Shown: one piece after another, positions 17,009-27,779 of the stretch | Layout of the letters: each line of letters starts with the position of its first letter | How positions within the stretch are numbered: position 1 is the first letter of the stretch | From: Neocallimastix lanati (nom. inval.) | Taxonomy: Eukaryota > Neocallimastigomycota > Neocallimastigomycetes > Neocallimastigales > Neocallimastigaceae | Direction of reading: 5' to 3' | Length of the DNA: 64,000 nt | Assembly: GCA_016946835.1 (NCBI GenBank) | Contig: JACVTC010000004.1 | Coordinates: 1,272,501 to 1,336,500, forward strand | Made by a program: the position numbers and the translations under genes | Notes under the pieces: model-generated | Databases searched by the model: none | The model's input: only the letters and a program-made list of their open reading frames with translations | What the model was told of the DNA's origin: nothing

Positions 17009-17489
17009 TTATCAAGTAATGAATGAATGAATAAATAATACTTTAAAACATAAAATTATTAATACCCATATAATGAATAATACATTTATCAATGATAAAA
17101 AAGGAATTATTTTATATAATTTTATACATTAATAATGAATAATAATAATATAATAAAAATAAATAAATAATAATAGTAATAATAATAATACACATAACTA
17201 TTCTATAGTGATATTCATTTCATTTAATTTTTAAATATTTAATAGTGGAATTTCTTTTAAAAAAAAATTATCTTGATATAATAATAATCCTTTTTTTTAA
17301 ATTATCATAAAGATAAGAGAAAAAAAGAAAGAAAAAAAAGAAAAAGCCTTTTTCTAAAATAAAAAAAAATATATTGTATAATATAATATTATAAAGACAA
17401 ATATAAACTATTAATTTAAATAGATATAATTAATATAAATAAAAATAATTAATATGAATAAAATAATTAATATGAATAAATATAATTAA

Positions 17490-17520
<31 letters not shown>

Positions 17521-18650
17521 ACTCAATATAATTTTTTAAATTAGTCATACAGTTTTTATTTATTTATATAGATAAAATGTATTATTTTAATATTAATTAC
17601 TTTGATATTATTATTCATTTATTATTTATATATTTGTATATATAGTTTAAATTTTTGATTATATATATAAATGCATATATTATTATTGTTTATTATATAT
17701 ATAAATGCATTTATTATTATTTTAATATATATTGATATTTTATTTTAGCTTAATTTTTTTTTTTTTTTTTTTAACCGGAAGCTAATCTTTGGTACTTCTG
17801 TATTTATGTACAATTAAAGAAAGAAAGAACTGAACCTATTCAAATGATAGAAAAACAGAAAAATGTATGGAAAGTAGATATATATATATAGAAAAAATAT
17901 ACATAATAAATTTTATAAGCCGTATTTTTCTTTATTTATATTTTTAATAATAATCTTTTATCATCACATCACTTCTTAATAGATATCAATTCAAAAACTT
18001 TTATAATATTCATATATATATTTTATATATTTATATATACATTTTACTGATAATGCATTAATAAATTTTTTATTTTATTATATTTTATTTTAAATTGTGT
18101 ATTTTTTTATTTTTATATCCTTTCTATATATATATTTTATTATTATAGCTTTTTTATATTTTTATATTTTTTTTTTTTTTATATTTAAATATACAATGAT
18201 AATAATAATAATAATAAGAATTAGAATTATGAAAAGAATATTAAATACTTATTTTTTATATTTCTTTTTATCAAGTACAGATATAAGATATATGACAAAT
18301 ATTTAAAAAATGGCCTTTTTTTTTTTTATTATTATTTACGTATATATAAATGTAGAAATATTTTTAATTGAGTTTATATAAAAATAATTTATAAATAAAA
18401 ATTTTTTATAGATCGATATTGGTTAATAGCTTTTTTTTATTTTTATTTTATTTTATTTTTTTTTGTTGTTGTTAAATGTTAAAGGATTAATACAACATTA
18501 ATCATTCGAAAATTAAAAATTTGAGATAAAATAATTAAGTATAATCAATAATTCAATAATTAATAAATATCTTTTTTTTTTTTTTCTGTATAGCAATATT
18601 TTTTGATTTAAATATTTAAATAGGTATAGTTATATAGAATAATTAATAGA

Positions 18651-18685
<35 letters not shown>

Positions 18686-19611
18686 TAGTTCATCTCTGTA
18701 TATAATAAAAAGATGTTCTATCAAATTATATTATATAACTTTTTTTTTTTTTTTGAACTAAAAGCAATGAAACTTTAAAATTCTATTCTTTTTTTTATAA
18801 TTTTTAATCATCTTTTTTTATCTATTAATTAAAAAAAAAAAAAAAAATAAATGAATATATAAATTTAGCATTTTTTTAAATTTAATAAAGAGAAAAAAAG
18901 GCTTATTAAAATTGATTATTATTTAAACTTGAATATTCACTGATTTAATAATTATTTATCAAAGTTTAATTAAATTTTTTTTTTTTTATATATATTTACA
19001 TTACATTAATACGTTTATTCATTACCATATTTGGTAAAAACATTTTATAAATTAATATTTATTTTACATATAAATAAATATTTTTTTCTATTTTTAAATC
19101 AAATTTTAAATTATTATATTTAAATCATTTTTTTAATTATTTACTCCATCTTACTTCCAATCATGATGAATAATCTATTTCATATATTACTTTATTAATT
19201 ACATTTTAAATTACATTTTAAATTATATAAATATCGTAAATTATATTTCTAATTACATTTTTAATTACATTTTTAATTACATTATTTTATATTACATTTT
19301 TAATTACATTTTTTACTTTTTGTAAAAATATTTTATTTAATTTTTCTATATCCCTTTATTAATTTATATATTTAATTATTATATTGAATTGATAATATGT
19401 TTCGACATAAAAAAAAAAAAGATAAATAGAAGCCTTATTAGAAAAGGCTTTAAAAAAAAATAATATAATATTGAGTTTAATAATAATAATATTAATAAGC
19501 ATTAATTACATTACTTTTTGTTTTTCTTGTGCTGATTCTTTAAATTCTTTAAAAGTTTAACTTGTAAAAGTTATTATATTTATATGATAAATAATACTAA
19601 ATAAATACTAA

Positions 19612-19840
19612 ATAAATAATAAATAATAAATAATAAATAATAAATAATAAATAATAAATAATAAATAATAAATAATAAATAATAAATAATAAATAATAAA
19701 TAATAAATAATAAATAATAAATAATAAATAATAAATAATAAATAATAAATAATAAATAATAAATAAATAATAAATAATAAATAATAAATAATAAATAAAT
19801 AAATAATAAATAAATAAATAATAAATAATGATGGATAAAT
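19612..19840. repeat. (AATAAAT)n heptanucleotide array
   Basis: About 30 copies of a 7-bp unit with occasional 4-bp slips. It is the reverse complement type of the array at 7.9 kb. Open frames through it encode only a low-complexity heptapeptide repeat and are not genes. Confidence 0.9.
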
Positions 19841-21610
19841 AATAAATATTATAATTTTAATTAAACTTATGTAATTAATTATCATCAACTGTATGGCTTT
19901 TACTTTTGTTTTTTTAATCTTTTTTTATTAACATTTTTGATGATGACTAAAATTATTATATATATTATATATTTATAATATATATATTTCATACATATTG
20001 CAATATATAACACATAATAAAATAATTTGTGATACAATAAAATATATATTACTATATATTACTATATATTATTAATATATTACTTTTATTTTATTTATTT
20101 GTATTACCTATAAATTCTATATGAATAAATTTATCTTTTTTTTAATAGAACTATAATAGTAGAATATATAATATAATAATTTGTCAGTTTATAAATATAT
20201 TAAATTTTATTCATAATATATTTTACTTGTATTCCATGTACTATAAAAAACAAAAGGCGAAGAAGAGAGAAAAAAAAAAAATAATAATTAAAAAATGATA
20301 TATAAAAATAAAAAATGTATTAAATTTTTAATTTTTTAAAACAAAAAACTAAAATAAAAATAAATAAAATAAGAAGTTAATAAAAATTTTGAAAATAAAT
20401 AAGAAATAAGAAATAATAAAATAATAAAAAAACATAATTTAAATTAAATAATTAAAATAAAAGTTTAAGTAAAAGAAAACAATAAAATATAAAATAATTT
20501 TTTTTATATTTTAAATGGATTGTTTTATTTCCTTTCTTTATAAAAGCGTAAGCTAAAAGCAATAAAGAAGAAAACAGGAAAATTAAAAAAAAAAGAAAAT
20601 CAAATTATTATTAACAATAATAAAATAAAATAAAAGTATTAAATTAAGTGACAAAAATAATAACTAGTTTATTATAAGAAAAGTAATAATTCATTATTAT
20701 ACTCTAAAGCAAATGTTTTATGTTTGTTAATAATAAAAAATAAATAACAATAAATTAAAAAATTGTAATAAATAAGTATTAATAAAAATATAATAATAAA
20801 ACAATAATTAAAAAATAATAAGATAAAAAATACAAGAAAAGTAAAACAATTTTAATATATAAACGTAAACTATTTCATAAAAAGGAAAAAGAATTATTTT
20901 TTTAATTTTTATTTTTTAAAAGTATTATCCATAATCAAATTAACAATACGACTAAATATTAAAGTTATAAAACTTTTCCTTTTTTTTTTATTTATATATA
21001 TAATTTTTATTTTTTTCTTGTAAAATTTTTATTTTTTTTTCCAATATATATATATTTTATAACTATTTTTTTTTCTTTAAAAAGGATTTTTTTCTTATAA
21101 TATATATTACTGTATTTTTTTATTTTTACAAATTTAATAAAAAGTTTAAAAATATTTTCGAGTAATTAAAGTAAAAATAAGAAAGAAAAAAGAAAAAATA
21201 AATAATATTAAATAACTTTTGCCTATTATATGCCTATTATATAAGAAAAATAATTATTATGTATATATTAAAAGTATAATATTTTTTTATAAAAGAAATT
21301 TTATTAAAAAAATAATTATTTATACTTCAAATACATAATTATATATATACATGTTGAATTTATATAAATATAAATTAACAGTTGAAATCTAAAAAATAAA
21401 TAATAAAACAAAAAACGAAAAATAATAATAAGCAAAATAAAATAATTAAATTTAAATAATTATTTAATATACAAACTAAAACTTGTTAATAATTAAAACT
21501 TAATAATAAGAACCAATTAAATAATTCAAATATAATCTATATTATACATATATATATATTTTTTAAAAAAATATTATTAATTCTTTTTTTCATATATAAA
21601 TAATTACTAT

Positions 21611-21617
<7 letters not shown>

Positions 21618-21649
<32 letters not shown>
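21618..21649 (+). promoter_or_regulatory. 32-nt A tract just upstream of the mub1 start
   Basis: An uninterrupted A run ends 13 nt before the ATG. In AT-rich fungi such tracts usually lie in nucleosome-free promoters or 5' leaders. That role here is inferred only from position. Confidence 0.3.
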
Positions 21650-21652
<3 letters not shown>

Positions 21653-21662
21653 AAACAAAAAA

Positions 21663-23390
21663 ATGAGAGAAGCAAATTTTTCAAATTTCGCTTTAAATAG
21701 AGCAGCTATTGTCATAACAAATAATTCATATGATCGTCGCGCTCTTGATAGTTCTTCAACACTTCCATTAGGTATTAGTTTAAATAATTTATTAACACTT
21801 TGTACAATTTCAAAGAAAATTAGAGAACAAATATCTAAAGATGGTGCAGTTGAACAACTTGTATGTATATTAAAGAATAGAAAATATAGAAATATGCAAA
21901 ATAAGATATGGTCATTGGCTTTTCGTTGTTTAGCTATAACAGCTATTCGTGGTAATGGAAAAATAAGAAGAAAGATTATTTATTCCGGTACTATTCCAAT
22001 TATTGTTGAATGTCTTTTGTTGCAATTTCAAAAGGTTGTTGAACATATTCAAAAGGAACAAATTGAAATGTATCTTAGTTATCAAACAGAATCACCCCAA
22101 TTAATTTCTGGTAATGAACAATCAGATACGTCTATTAATGAAAACGAAAATACTTCAAATGTTTCTTATCTTAATGATGAAGTAAGTGTTAATGCTCCAT
22201 TCCTTTATAATTCAACACTTTCTTCTTCTCCAAAGTATCAAAGTTATTTATATAATGAAATGGCATTATCTAATAATGGTACTAATGAAAATGTAAATGT
22301 TGCTACTGCTATCTCTCCATTAATGATTGGAGGACGTCGTCGTCGTCGTAGCAGCGGTGGTAGCAGTTTTAGTGGTTTATTAGGTAGTACTTCACCACAA
22401 GGTAAATCTCAACAAGAATTACTTTCTTTTTATTGTTATAAACAAAATATTGTTAAGTATATGTGGCATCATGTAAAGAAACAAGGTCAAAGTCATAATT
22501 CTTCCAAAAGTAATAGTAGTAATGGTAGAATTAATAGCCTTGATAATATTAGAGAAGAAGAAACTAATGAATCCGTCAATATTCAAGAAAGTACAAATAA
22601 TCTCGATCTTATTGCCAATCCAATTCCACAACCTCAACCAATAATAGAAAATACTAATAATAATGAAACTAATAGCTCTCTAGATAATTCTGATACTTCT
22701 ACCGTATCAAGTAACGGTCAAAGTTTAAATGGTAACGTTTATAAGATTTTAAATCTTTCAGAAATTTATCCAAGTATTTTCAAGAAATTAAAGTTTTCAG
22801 TTGATGATTTTGTTTTGGCACTTAAAATGATTGCTTGTACCTGTAAATATAGTGATATTCGTAGTATCATGAGTAATCAAAGCCATTTAGAACATGATAT
22901 CTATCAACTTATTGAATTCTTTACTACTTCTTCTCATCCACCAGAAGTCCGTTATTGGGCTACTATTATTATGCGTAATGCCTTTAAGAAGAACAGTCAA
23001 AATTTAAGAATGTGTTCTAATCTTAATTGTTTAAAAATGGAATCCTATCCAAGAGAATTCTCTAAATGTGGTCGTTGTCAAGTTAATGCTTATTGTTCAC
23101 GTGAATGTCAAAAGGCAGCCTGGATCACAGGTCATCGTCATTGGTGTGTTGACTATTCTACGATTCAACAATTTAATTCACAAGCAGCAGCTAATGCTGC
23201 TCATTCTATTAATCTTACAACAGGTGTTGCTAATCGTAGTTTATATATTAGTACTAACGCTTCTGCAAATACAGCTTTAGCCCCACAACAACAACAACAA
23301 TTGTTACAACAAGTATTGACATTACAACGTCAACAATTATTACAACAGCAGCAACAACAAGCAGTAAACCCAACTACAACTTCAGCATAA
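21663..23390 (+). CDS. mub1: Mub1/SamB-type MYND zinc-finger protein
   Basis: A single intronless frame of 575 residues. The N-terminus matches the conserved Mub1/SamB opening (Asn-Phe, Ala-Ile-Val-Ile-Thr, YDRRALD, TLP, then an Arm-like helical region with an IRE patch). A low-complexity Asn/Ser linker covers about residues 140-350. The MYND finger lies at residues 451-495 with the C-x-x-x-x-C, CGRCQ, YCSRECQ and GHRHWC cysteine/histidine pattern. The tail is Gln-rich. In yeast Mub1 pairs with the ubiquitin ligase Ubr2 and Rad6 to turn over Rpn4; in Aspergillus SamB affects morphogenesis. Codon use is visibly less A/T-extreme than the neighbourhood, and it is the only intron-free host-type gene here. 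The ATG opens the conserved N-terminus and follows a 32-nt A tract. Confidence 0.88.
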   Translation: MREANFSNFALNRAAIVITNNSYDRRALDSSSTLPLGISLNNLLTLCTISKKIREQISKDGAVEQLVCILKNRKYRNMQNKIWSLAFRCLAITAIRGNGKIRRKIIYSGTIPIIVECLLLQFQKVVEHIQKEQIEMYLSYQTESPQLISGNEQSDTSINENENTSNVSYLNDEVSVNAPFLYNSTLSSSPKYQSYLYNEMALSNNGTNENVNVATAISPLMIGGRRRRRSSGGSSFSGLLGSTSPQGKSQQELLSFYCYKQNIVKYMWHHVKKQGQSHNSSKSNSSNGRINSLDNIREEETNESVNIQESTNNLDLIANPIPQPQPIIENTNNNETNSSLDNSDTSTVSSNGQSLNGNVYKILNLSEIYPSIFKKLKFSVDDFVLALKMIACTCKYSDIRSIMSNQSHLEHDIYQLIEFFTTSSHPPEVRYWATIIMRNAFKKNSQNLRMCSNLNCLKMESYPREFSKCGRCQVNAYCSRECQKAAWITGHRHWCVDYSTIQQFNSQAAANAAHSINLTTGVANRSLYISTNASANTALAPQQQQQLLQQVLTLQRQQLLQQQQQQAVNPTTTSA

Positions 23391-23674
23391 ACAATATCTG
23401 TATTGTTATAATATGAAAGAGTATTCATTTATTTATAAAATTCATCATTTATCCCTTCCCAGAATAAAAATAAATTATTATTTATACACATATAAACAAA
23501 AAAAAAAAAGTAAAAAAAATAATAAATAAAAAAAAAGAAAGAAAGAAAGAAAGAAAAAAATTTAAAAAAAGAAAAAAAGAAGAAAGAAAAAATTAAACAA
23601 AAAAAAAAAAAAAAGAAAAAAAAAAAAAAGAGAAAACCGTAGTATAATAAGTAATTTTATAGATTTAGTAAGAA

Positions 23675-23713
<39 letters not shown>

Positions 23714-24871
23714 CTTCTTCTTCCTTTTGTTTTTTCATTTCTTTTTTTCATAATAGATTAAATTTATTTATTTATTTTTTTATATTTTTTTTTATTAATA
23801 ACCTTTTTTATTTTTTGCCATATATTTAAAGATTAATTTAATAATAAGTTAAATTAATTAGAAAATTTTTAATCATAAAATATAATTATCAACAATACAA
23901 GTAATTATTATTACCTTCAAAATCATCAGTAATCACCAAAAAAAGAAAAAAAAAAAAAAAAAGAGAGAGAGAGAAAAAGAAAATATATTTTCTTCTTCTT
24001 TTTATTTAAGTATTTATTAATTTTCATTGTAAGGAAGAATAATAAATTTAAGAGAAGAAAAAAAAAAAAAAAAAAAAAAAAGAAAAAAAAACATATATAG
24101 ATTATTCTATAAATACAAAAAAAAAAAACAAAAAAACAAAAAAACAAAAAAACAATATATATATTTTTTTCTTTTTTAAATCATCAATTATCAATCATAA
24201 TCATAATGCACACACTATTTATATTTATCATAAAATACAACTCATAGAATTTCACTTTATTTTATTTTGTTTTATATTAATAATTGGAAAGAGTACTTTT
24301 AAAAAAAATAAAAAATAAAAAAAAATAAAAAAAAATAAGGAAAGAAACAAAATAAAATAAAGTAATAAAATTTAAATTCACATACATAATTTATTCCATA
24401 ATTTATTAATATATAAATTTATTTAATTTTATAAATAGAATTCTATTTAATTAATTAAGCTTTATATATATTCAATTTCTAATCATAATGCATAATATTT
24501 TTTTTTTTAATGTTTTAAAAAAAAAAAATAATAATAAATTAAAATACAAACAGCAAGAGCAAAGAACGTAATTCAGCTAACATAATATCAATAAAAAAGT
24601 AGTTAAAAAAAAAAAAATACTGAAAAAAATATATTATATATATAGTAAATTAGTAAATTTATATAAATATTAATATATTTGTGATTTAAATGATAAACCT
24701 TTTTTTTTTTTTAAACTATAAAATCAAAAAAACAACTAAAATAGTTATAAAATATAAACCAAATTGTTTAAAAATAAAAACAATAAGAAAAATATTAATT
24801 TTTATTTTAGTTTTTTATTAAAGCAAACAGACAAGCAAATAAAAAAAAAATTAAATAACTAAATCTAAATA

Positions 24872-24911
<40 letters not shown>

Positions 24912-25787
24912 AAAATCAAAAATATATAAATAAAAACCAGCGAAACAGAAAACAAAACCAAAACAAAAACAAAAAAACAAAAAAACAAAAAAATAAAAAA
25001 ATAAAAAAAAAAACAAAAAAAAAACAAAAAAAAAAAATCAACGAATATACGAAACACATACGGCAAACAATCATGTTTTTTTTTTTTAGAAAGTTAAAAA
25101 AAAAAAAAAAAAAAAAACATGCAAACAAACAAACGAACATATATACATAAAATATTATATATATATATATAAAATTATATTTTTAAAATTGTTAAAAATA
25201 TAAATAATCCTAATAATAATCATAATAATAATAATAAAAAAAGAAAAAATAAAATCAATATATTAATATTATTTTAATTTTTCTCTTTTGTCATTTAATT
25301 AAAAAAAAAATATTAAAAAGTTATATAGAATATATAGAGTTAAATAATAATAATAATAATAATAATATATATATAAAAAAAAAAAAAAAAAAAAAAAAAT
25401 AAGAAAAACAAAAGAAAGGAAAAATATCTTTGCATTTTGTTAGTTTCATTATACAAAAACTTTATGAATAAAGTATTTTATATAATATAAAAAACAAACC
25501 AAAAAAAGTTATTATTAGTGTTTGAAGTGTTTTTTTTAATGAATTTTAAGTGTCATCTATTGTAAAATTTATTATTTCATAATTTAAATAATATTTTATT
25601 ATTTTATTTTTTTATATTATTTGTTATTTAATGATTTTGATATTTTTTATCAAAAAGATTTATAAGGTATATTATTATATTATTGTATGTTATTGTACAT
25701 TATTGATTATTTTTAATGGAATATTTTCTTCCTGGTCTAAAAAAAAAAAAAAAAAAAAAAAATCTAATATTAATATTCAAAATAAAA
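23391..25787. other. Intergenic, A/T and homopolymer rich
   Basis: Contains long poly-A and poly-T runs, aaag and aaac microsatellite-like strings and nothing gene-like. Open frames here encode only Phe/Lys-type homopolymer peptides. Confidence 0.6.
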
Positions 25788-26110
25788 TATTATTGTCTTG
25801 TTGGCCCCTACTAAATCCTATCTTAAAAACCTTCTAAATAAAACTCATGATTTGGAGTATCAAAAATGAAATGACCTTTGATATTATGAAATGCCCTACG
25901 TTTATTGTATTCAATCAAAGAACTTTATATACCTTCAAGAAATTATGAAAATCCTATATTTAAGCTAGGTAATGCTCCGTCTACAGAGCACTAATCAATA
26001 CGCATCTATCTATCTTGGAATACCTTTCAATGAATCATTGGAAAAGGTCCTCTTGTATTATTTTCCATTTTCTTATAATAATAAGAAAATCGAAAGTAAT
26101 AAATGAAATC
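25788..26110 (+). mobile_element. LINE (non-LTR) reverse transcriptase fragment
   Basis: In three shifting frames the plus strand reads as the palm-to-thumb part of a LINE reverse transcriptase: an IVLLAPT patch that normally follows the FADD motif, KNLLNKTHD, KNEMTFDI.KC, KLGNAP and finally YLGIPFNESLE. The order and spacing fit the family. Several stops and frameshifts make it a fossil. The same region of a related element occurs, also broken, on the minus strand near 37.1-37.5 and 46.6-47.0 kb. Confidence 0.72.
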
Positions 26111-26209
26111 TATGTAAGTTTTTTTTTTTTTAGATTTTAAAAAAAAAAACATAAATATTTTTAAATATAATAAAATCAATATAATTAAACATTAAGAATA
26201 TATATATAA

Positions 26210-26490
26210 TGTTAGATTTTTCAAACTAAAATTCCTTCTCTAAAATTAATAATAAAAATTTTTTCTATATGAAATTATAAAGTTATATTAAAAACTTAAT
26301 TTATTATAAATTTAAATTTAATAATTTCACTTTAACTATTATATTAAAATGGCTTAGATAAAATAAATTTTTTACTTTAATTATTATAATAAAAGGTCCT
26401 TCCTATAAATATGATAGAAGAAAGAATTACAAAACCAAAATAAAGTGAAATATCATATTTTTTACAATAATAAAATAATTATATAATTAA

Positions 26491-26528
<38 letters not shown>

Positions 26529-26817
26529 TATAAATACATATGTAGTTTCATTTTTTAAAAAATAAGAGAGAAAAAAAAAAAAAAGAGAAATTTGTTTTTT
26601 TTTGTAAAATATAACGAGAGAAGTTATATTTATAAAAGAAAAGTGTATTTTTAATAAATAAAAGTAAACAAAAGAAAAATTTTATTTTTGTGTTATTAAA
26701 TTTATTATTATAGATAATAATAAATTTTTGTATTAAATTTTATATTAAATAAAGTTTTATTAAAAAATAAATTTTCTGTACACCATTGAGCTTTATTAGC
26801 GGGACTTATTTCTAAAA
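26210..26817 (+). repeat. Left LTR
   Basis: Starts tgttagattttt and ends ttatttctaaaa. It differs from the right LTR by lacking a 7-nt ggatata, by two substitutions (accaaa/actaaa and gggactt/ggggctt) and by A-run lengths. The promoter must lie here but no clear element can be singled out in the A/T background. Confidence 0.93.
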
Positions 26818-26834
26818 GATTAAGAGTCTCACGA
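26818..26834 (+). other. Primer-binding site, tRNA-Lys(CUU) anticodon-arm type
   Basis: Directly after the LTR the sequence is gattaagagtctcacg. Its reverse complement, cgtgagactcttaatc, reads as the anticodon stem and loop of a tRNA-Lys with a CUU anticodon, not as a tRNA 3' end. Priming by a 5' tRNA half is known for Drosophila copia, which uses initiator tRNA. The use of tRNA-Lys here is inferred from the match. Confidence 0.7.
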
Positions 26835-26900
26835 AAGGAACACTAAAACATAATTTATAAATATTAATAAAAATAAAATAAAAAGGGAATATTAATAAAA

Positions 26901-27779
26901 ATGGACAGAATAATCCTTAACAAAAGAAACTATAAAATCTGGAGTAATTTAATAATGGGTGAACTGGAGGAAGCTAACCTTGAACATGCAGTTACTCTAA
27001 ATCATAGTGATAATACAACAGAAGGTACTACAGAAGGTACTACAGAAGGCATTACTGAAGGAACCCTGAATGTTAATACTATTTCAGCTAAAGAAGACTC
27101 AAAAGCAAAAAGGATCATATATAAGCATTTGAGTGAAGTAACATGGGAAAAAGTGGAGGATATTGACACAGCTTATGAACTTTGGGAATATCTTAAAGTA
27201 TACTATTGTGAAACTGATGAAGAAAAAATAAAAAAATATAAAAAGACTCTTGATGAACTAGTATATAAAGGAGAAGATGTCAGATTGTTTATTGTTGACT
27301 TTGAGAATCTTTGGAATAAATATGTTAAGGCAGTAAAAAGTGTAGATCCATTGGACAAAGAGATAAAGCAATCCAATAAATTATATTACCTCCGCAACAG
27401 TTTCAAAAAACATTATCCGAATATTTATGAAAGACTTACATATGCTGTTGTTAAAGAAGAAGATATGACAGTTATAAAGCAAATGATCGAGTTATCATTA
27501 AATGAAAAGAAAACAAATGATATAAAAAATGAAAAGAACAAACAGGAAATAAAACATTTTAATCCTCATTATGATGCACAACCAGTTTATAGAAAGAAGT
27601 GCCACCTTTGTGGATCAATAGATCATCTTATTAATCAATGCAGCTTAAGAGATTCTTATAACAACTGGAAAAGAACTGAACAAGAAAAACTAAAAGAAAA
27701 AGAAAAATCCTTCAACATAGAAGAAAACTACAATGTTGATACTAATGAGGAGAATCCAAGCAACAACAATTCTTTTTAA
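26901..27779 (+). CDS. gag: Copia Gag protein
   Basis: 292 residues. The N-terminus (an ILNKRNYKIW-type opening) and the helical middle are those of copia-type Gag (UBN2/DUF4219 group). A CX2CX4HX4C zinc knuckle, CHLCGSIDHLINQC, lies at about residues 234-247 and would bind the packaged RNA. A short TEGT repeat at about residues 40-55 comes from a tandem 12-bp DNA repeat. The frame ends with TAA at 27,777-27,779, three bases after the proposed slip. Gag forms the virus-like particle. Confidence 0.9.
   Translation: MDRIILNKRNYKIWSNLIMGELEEANLEHAVTLNHSDNTTEGTTEGTTEGITEGTLNVNTISAKEDSKAKRIIYKHLSEVTWEKVEDIDTAYELWEYLKVYYCETDEEKIKKYKKTLDELVYKGEDVRLFIVDFENLWNKYVKAVKSVDPLDKEIKQSNKLYYLRNSFKKHYPNIYERLTYAVVKEEDMTVIKQMIELSLNEKKTNDIKNEKNKQEIKHFNPHYDAQPVYRKKCHLCGSIDHLINQCSLRDSYNNWKRTEQEKLKEKEKSFNIEENYNVDTNEENPSNNNSF
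27773..27779 (+). promoter_or_regulatory. Probable -1 frameshift site at the gag stop
   Basis: The gag codons here are TCT TTT TAA. The pol frame is -1 relative to gag and is open from 27,749 across the gag stop. A Phe-tRNA on TTT (27,774-27,776) can re-pair one base back on TTT (27,773-27,775), giving TTA as the next pol codon and leading into WVVDSGT. A downstream stimulatory structure was not identified. Confidence 0.5.

Larger units (their letters stand above)
12289..21662. other. 9.4-kb gene-poor A/T desert
   Basis: I see no convincing gene on either strand. The region holds poly-A (12,371-12,410), poly-T (12,659-12,710 and 13,803-13,842), an (AAAT)n run, a heptanucleotide array, a hairpin duplication at 15.6-15.8 kb and a few less biased patches (14,990-15,060; 16,560-16,780; 17,775-17,870). 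A minus-strand reading near 15,020 gives INDYGWENWNTNE, which could be a lost exon but has no supporting neighbours. Confidence 0.5.

Noticed and set aside
19580-19888. Heptapeptide-repeat frame on the minus strand
   Set aside because: Arises from the 7-bp (AATAAAT)n array.
22419-23280. Alternative frames inside the mub1 gene
   Set aside because: They overlap conserved Mub1 sequence and show no domain of their own.
23926-25140. Phe-rich minus-strand frames
   Set aside because: Homopolymer and microsatellite DNA with no conserved residues.
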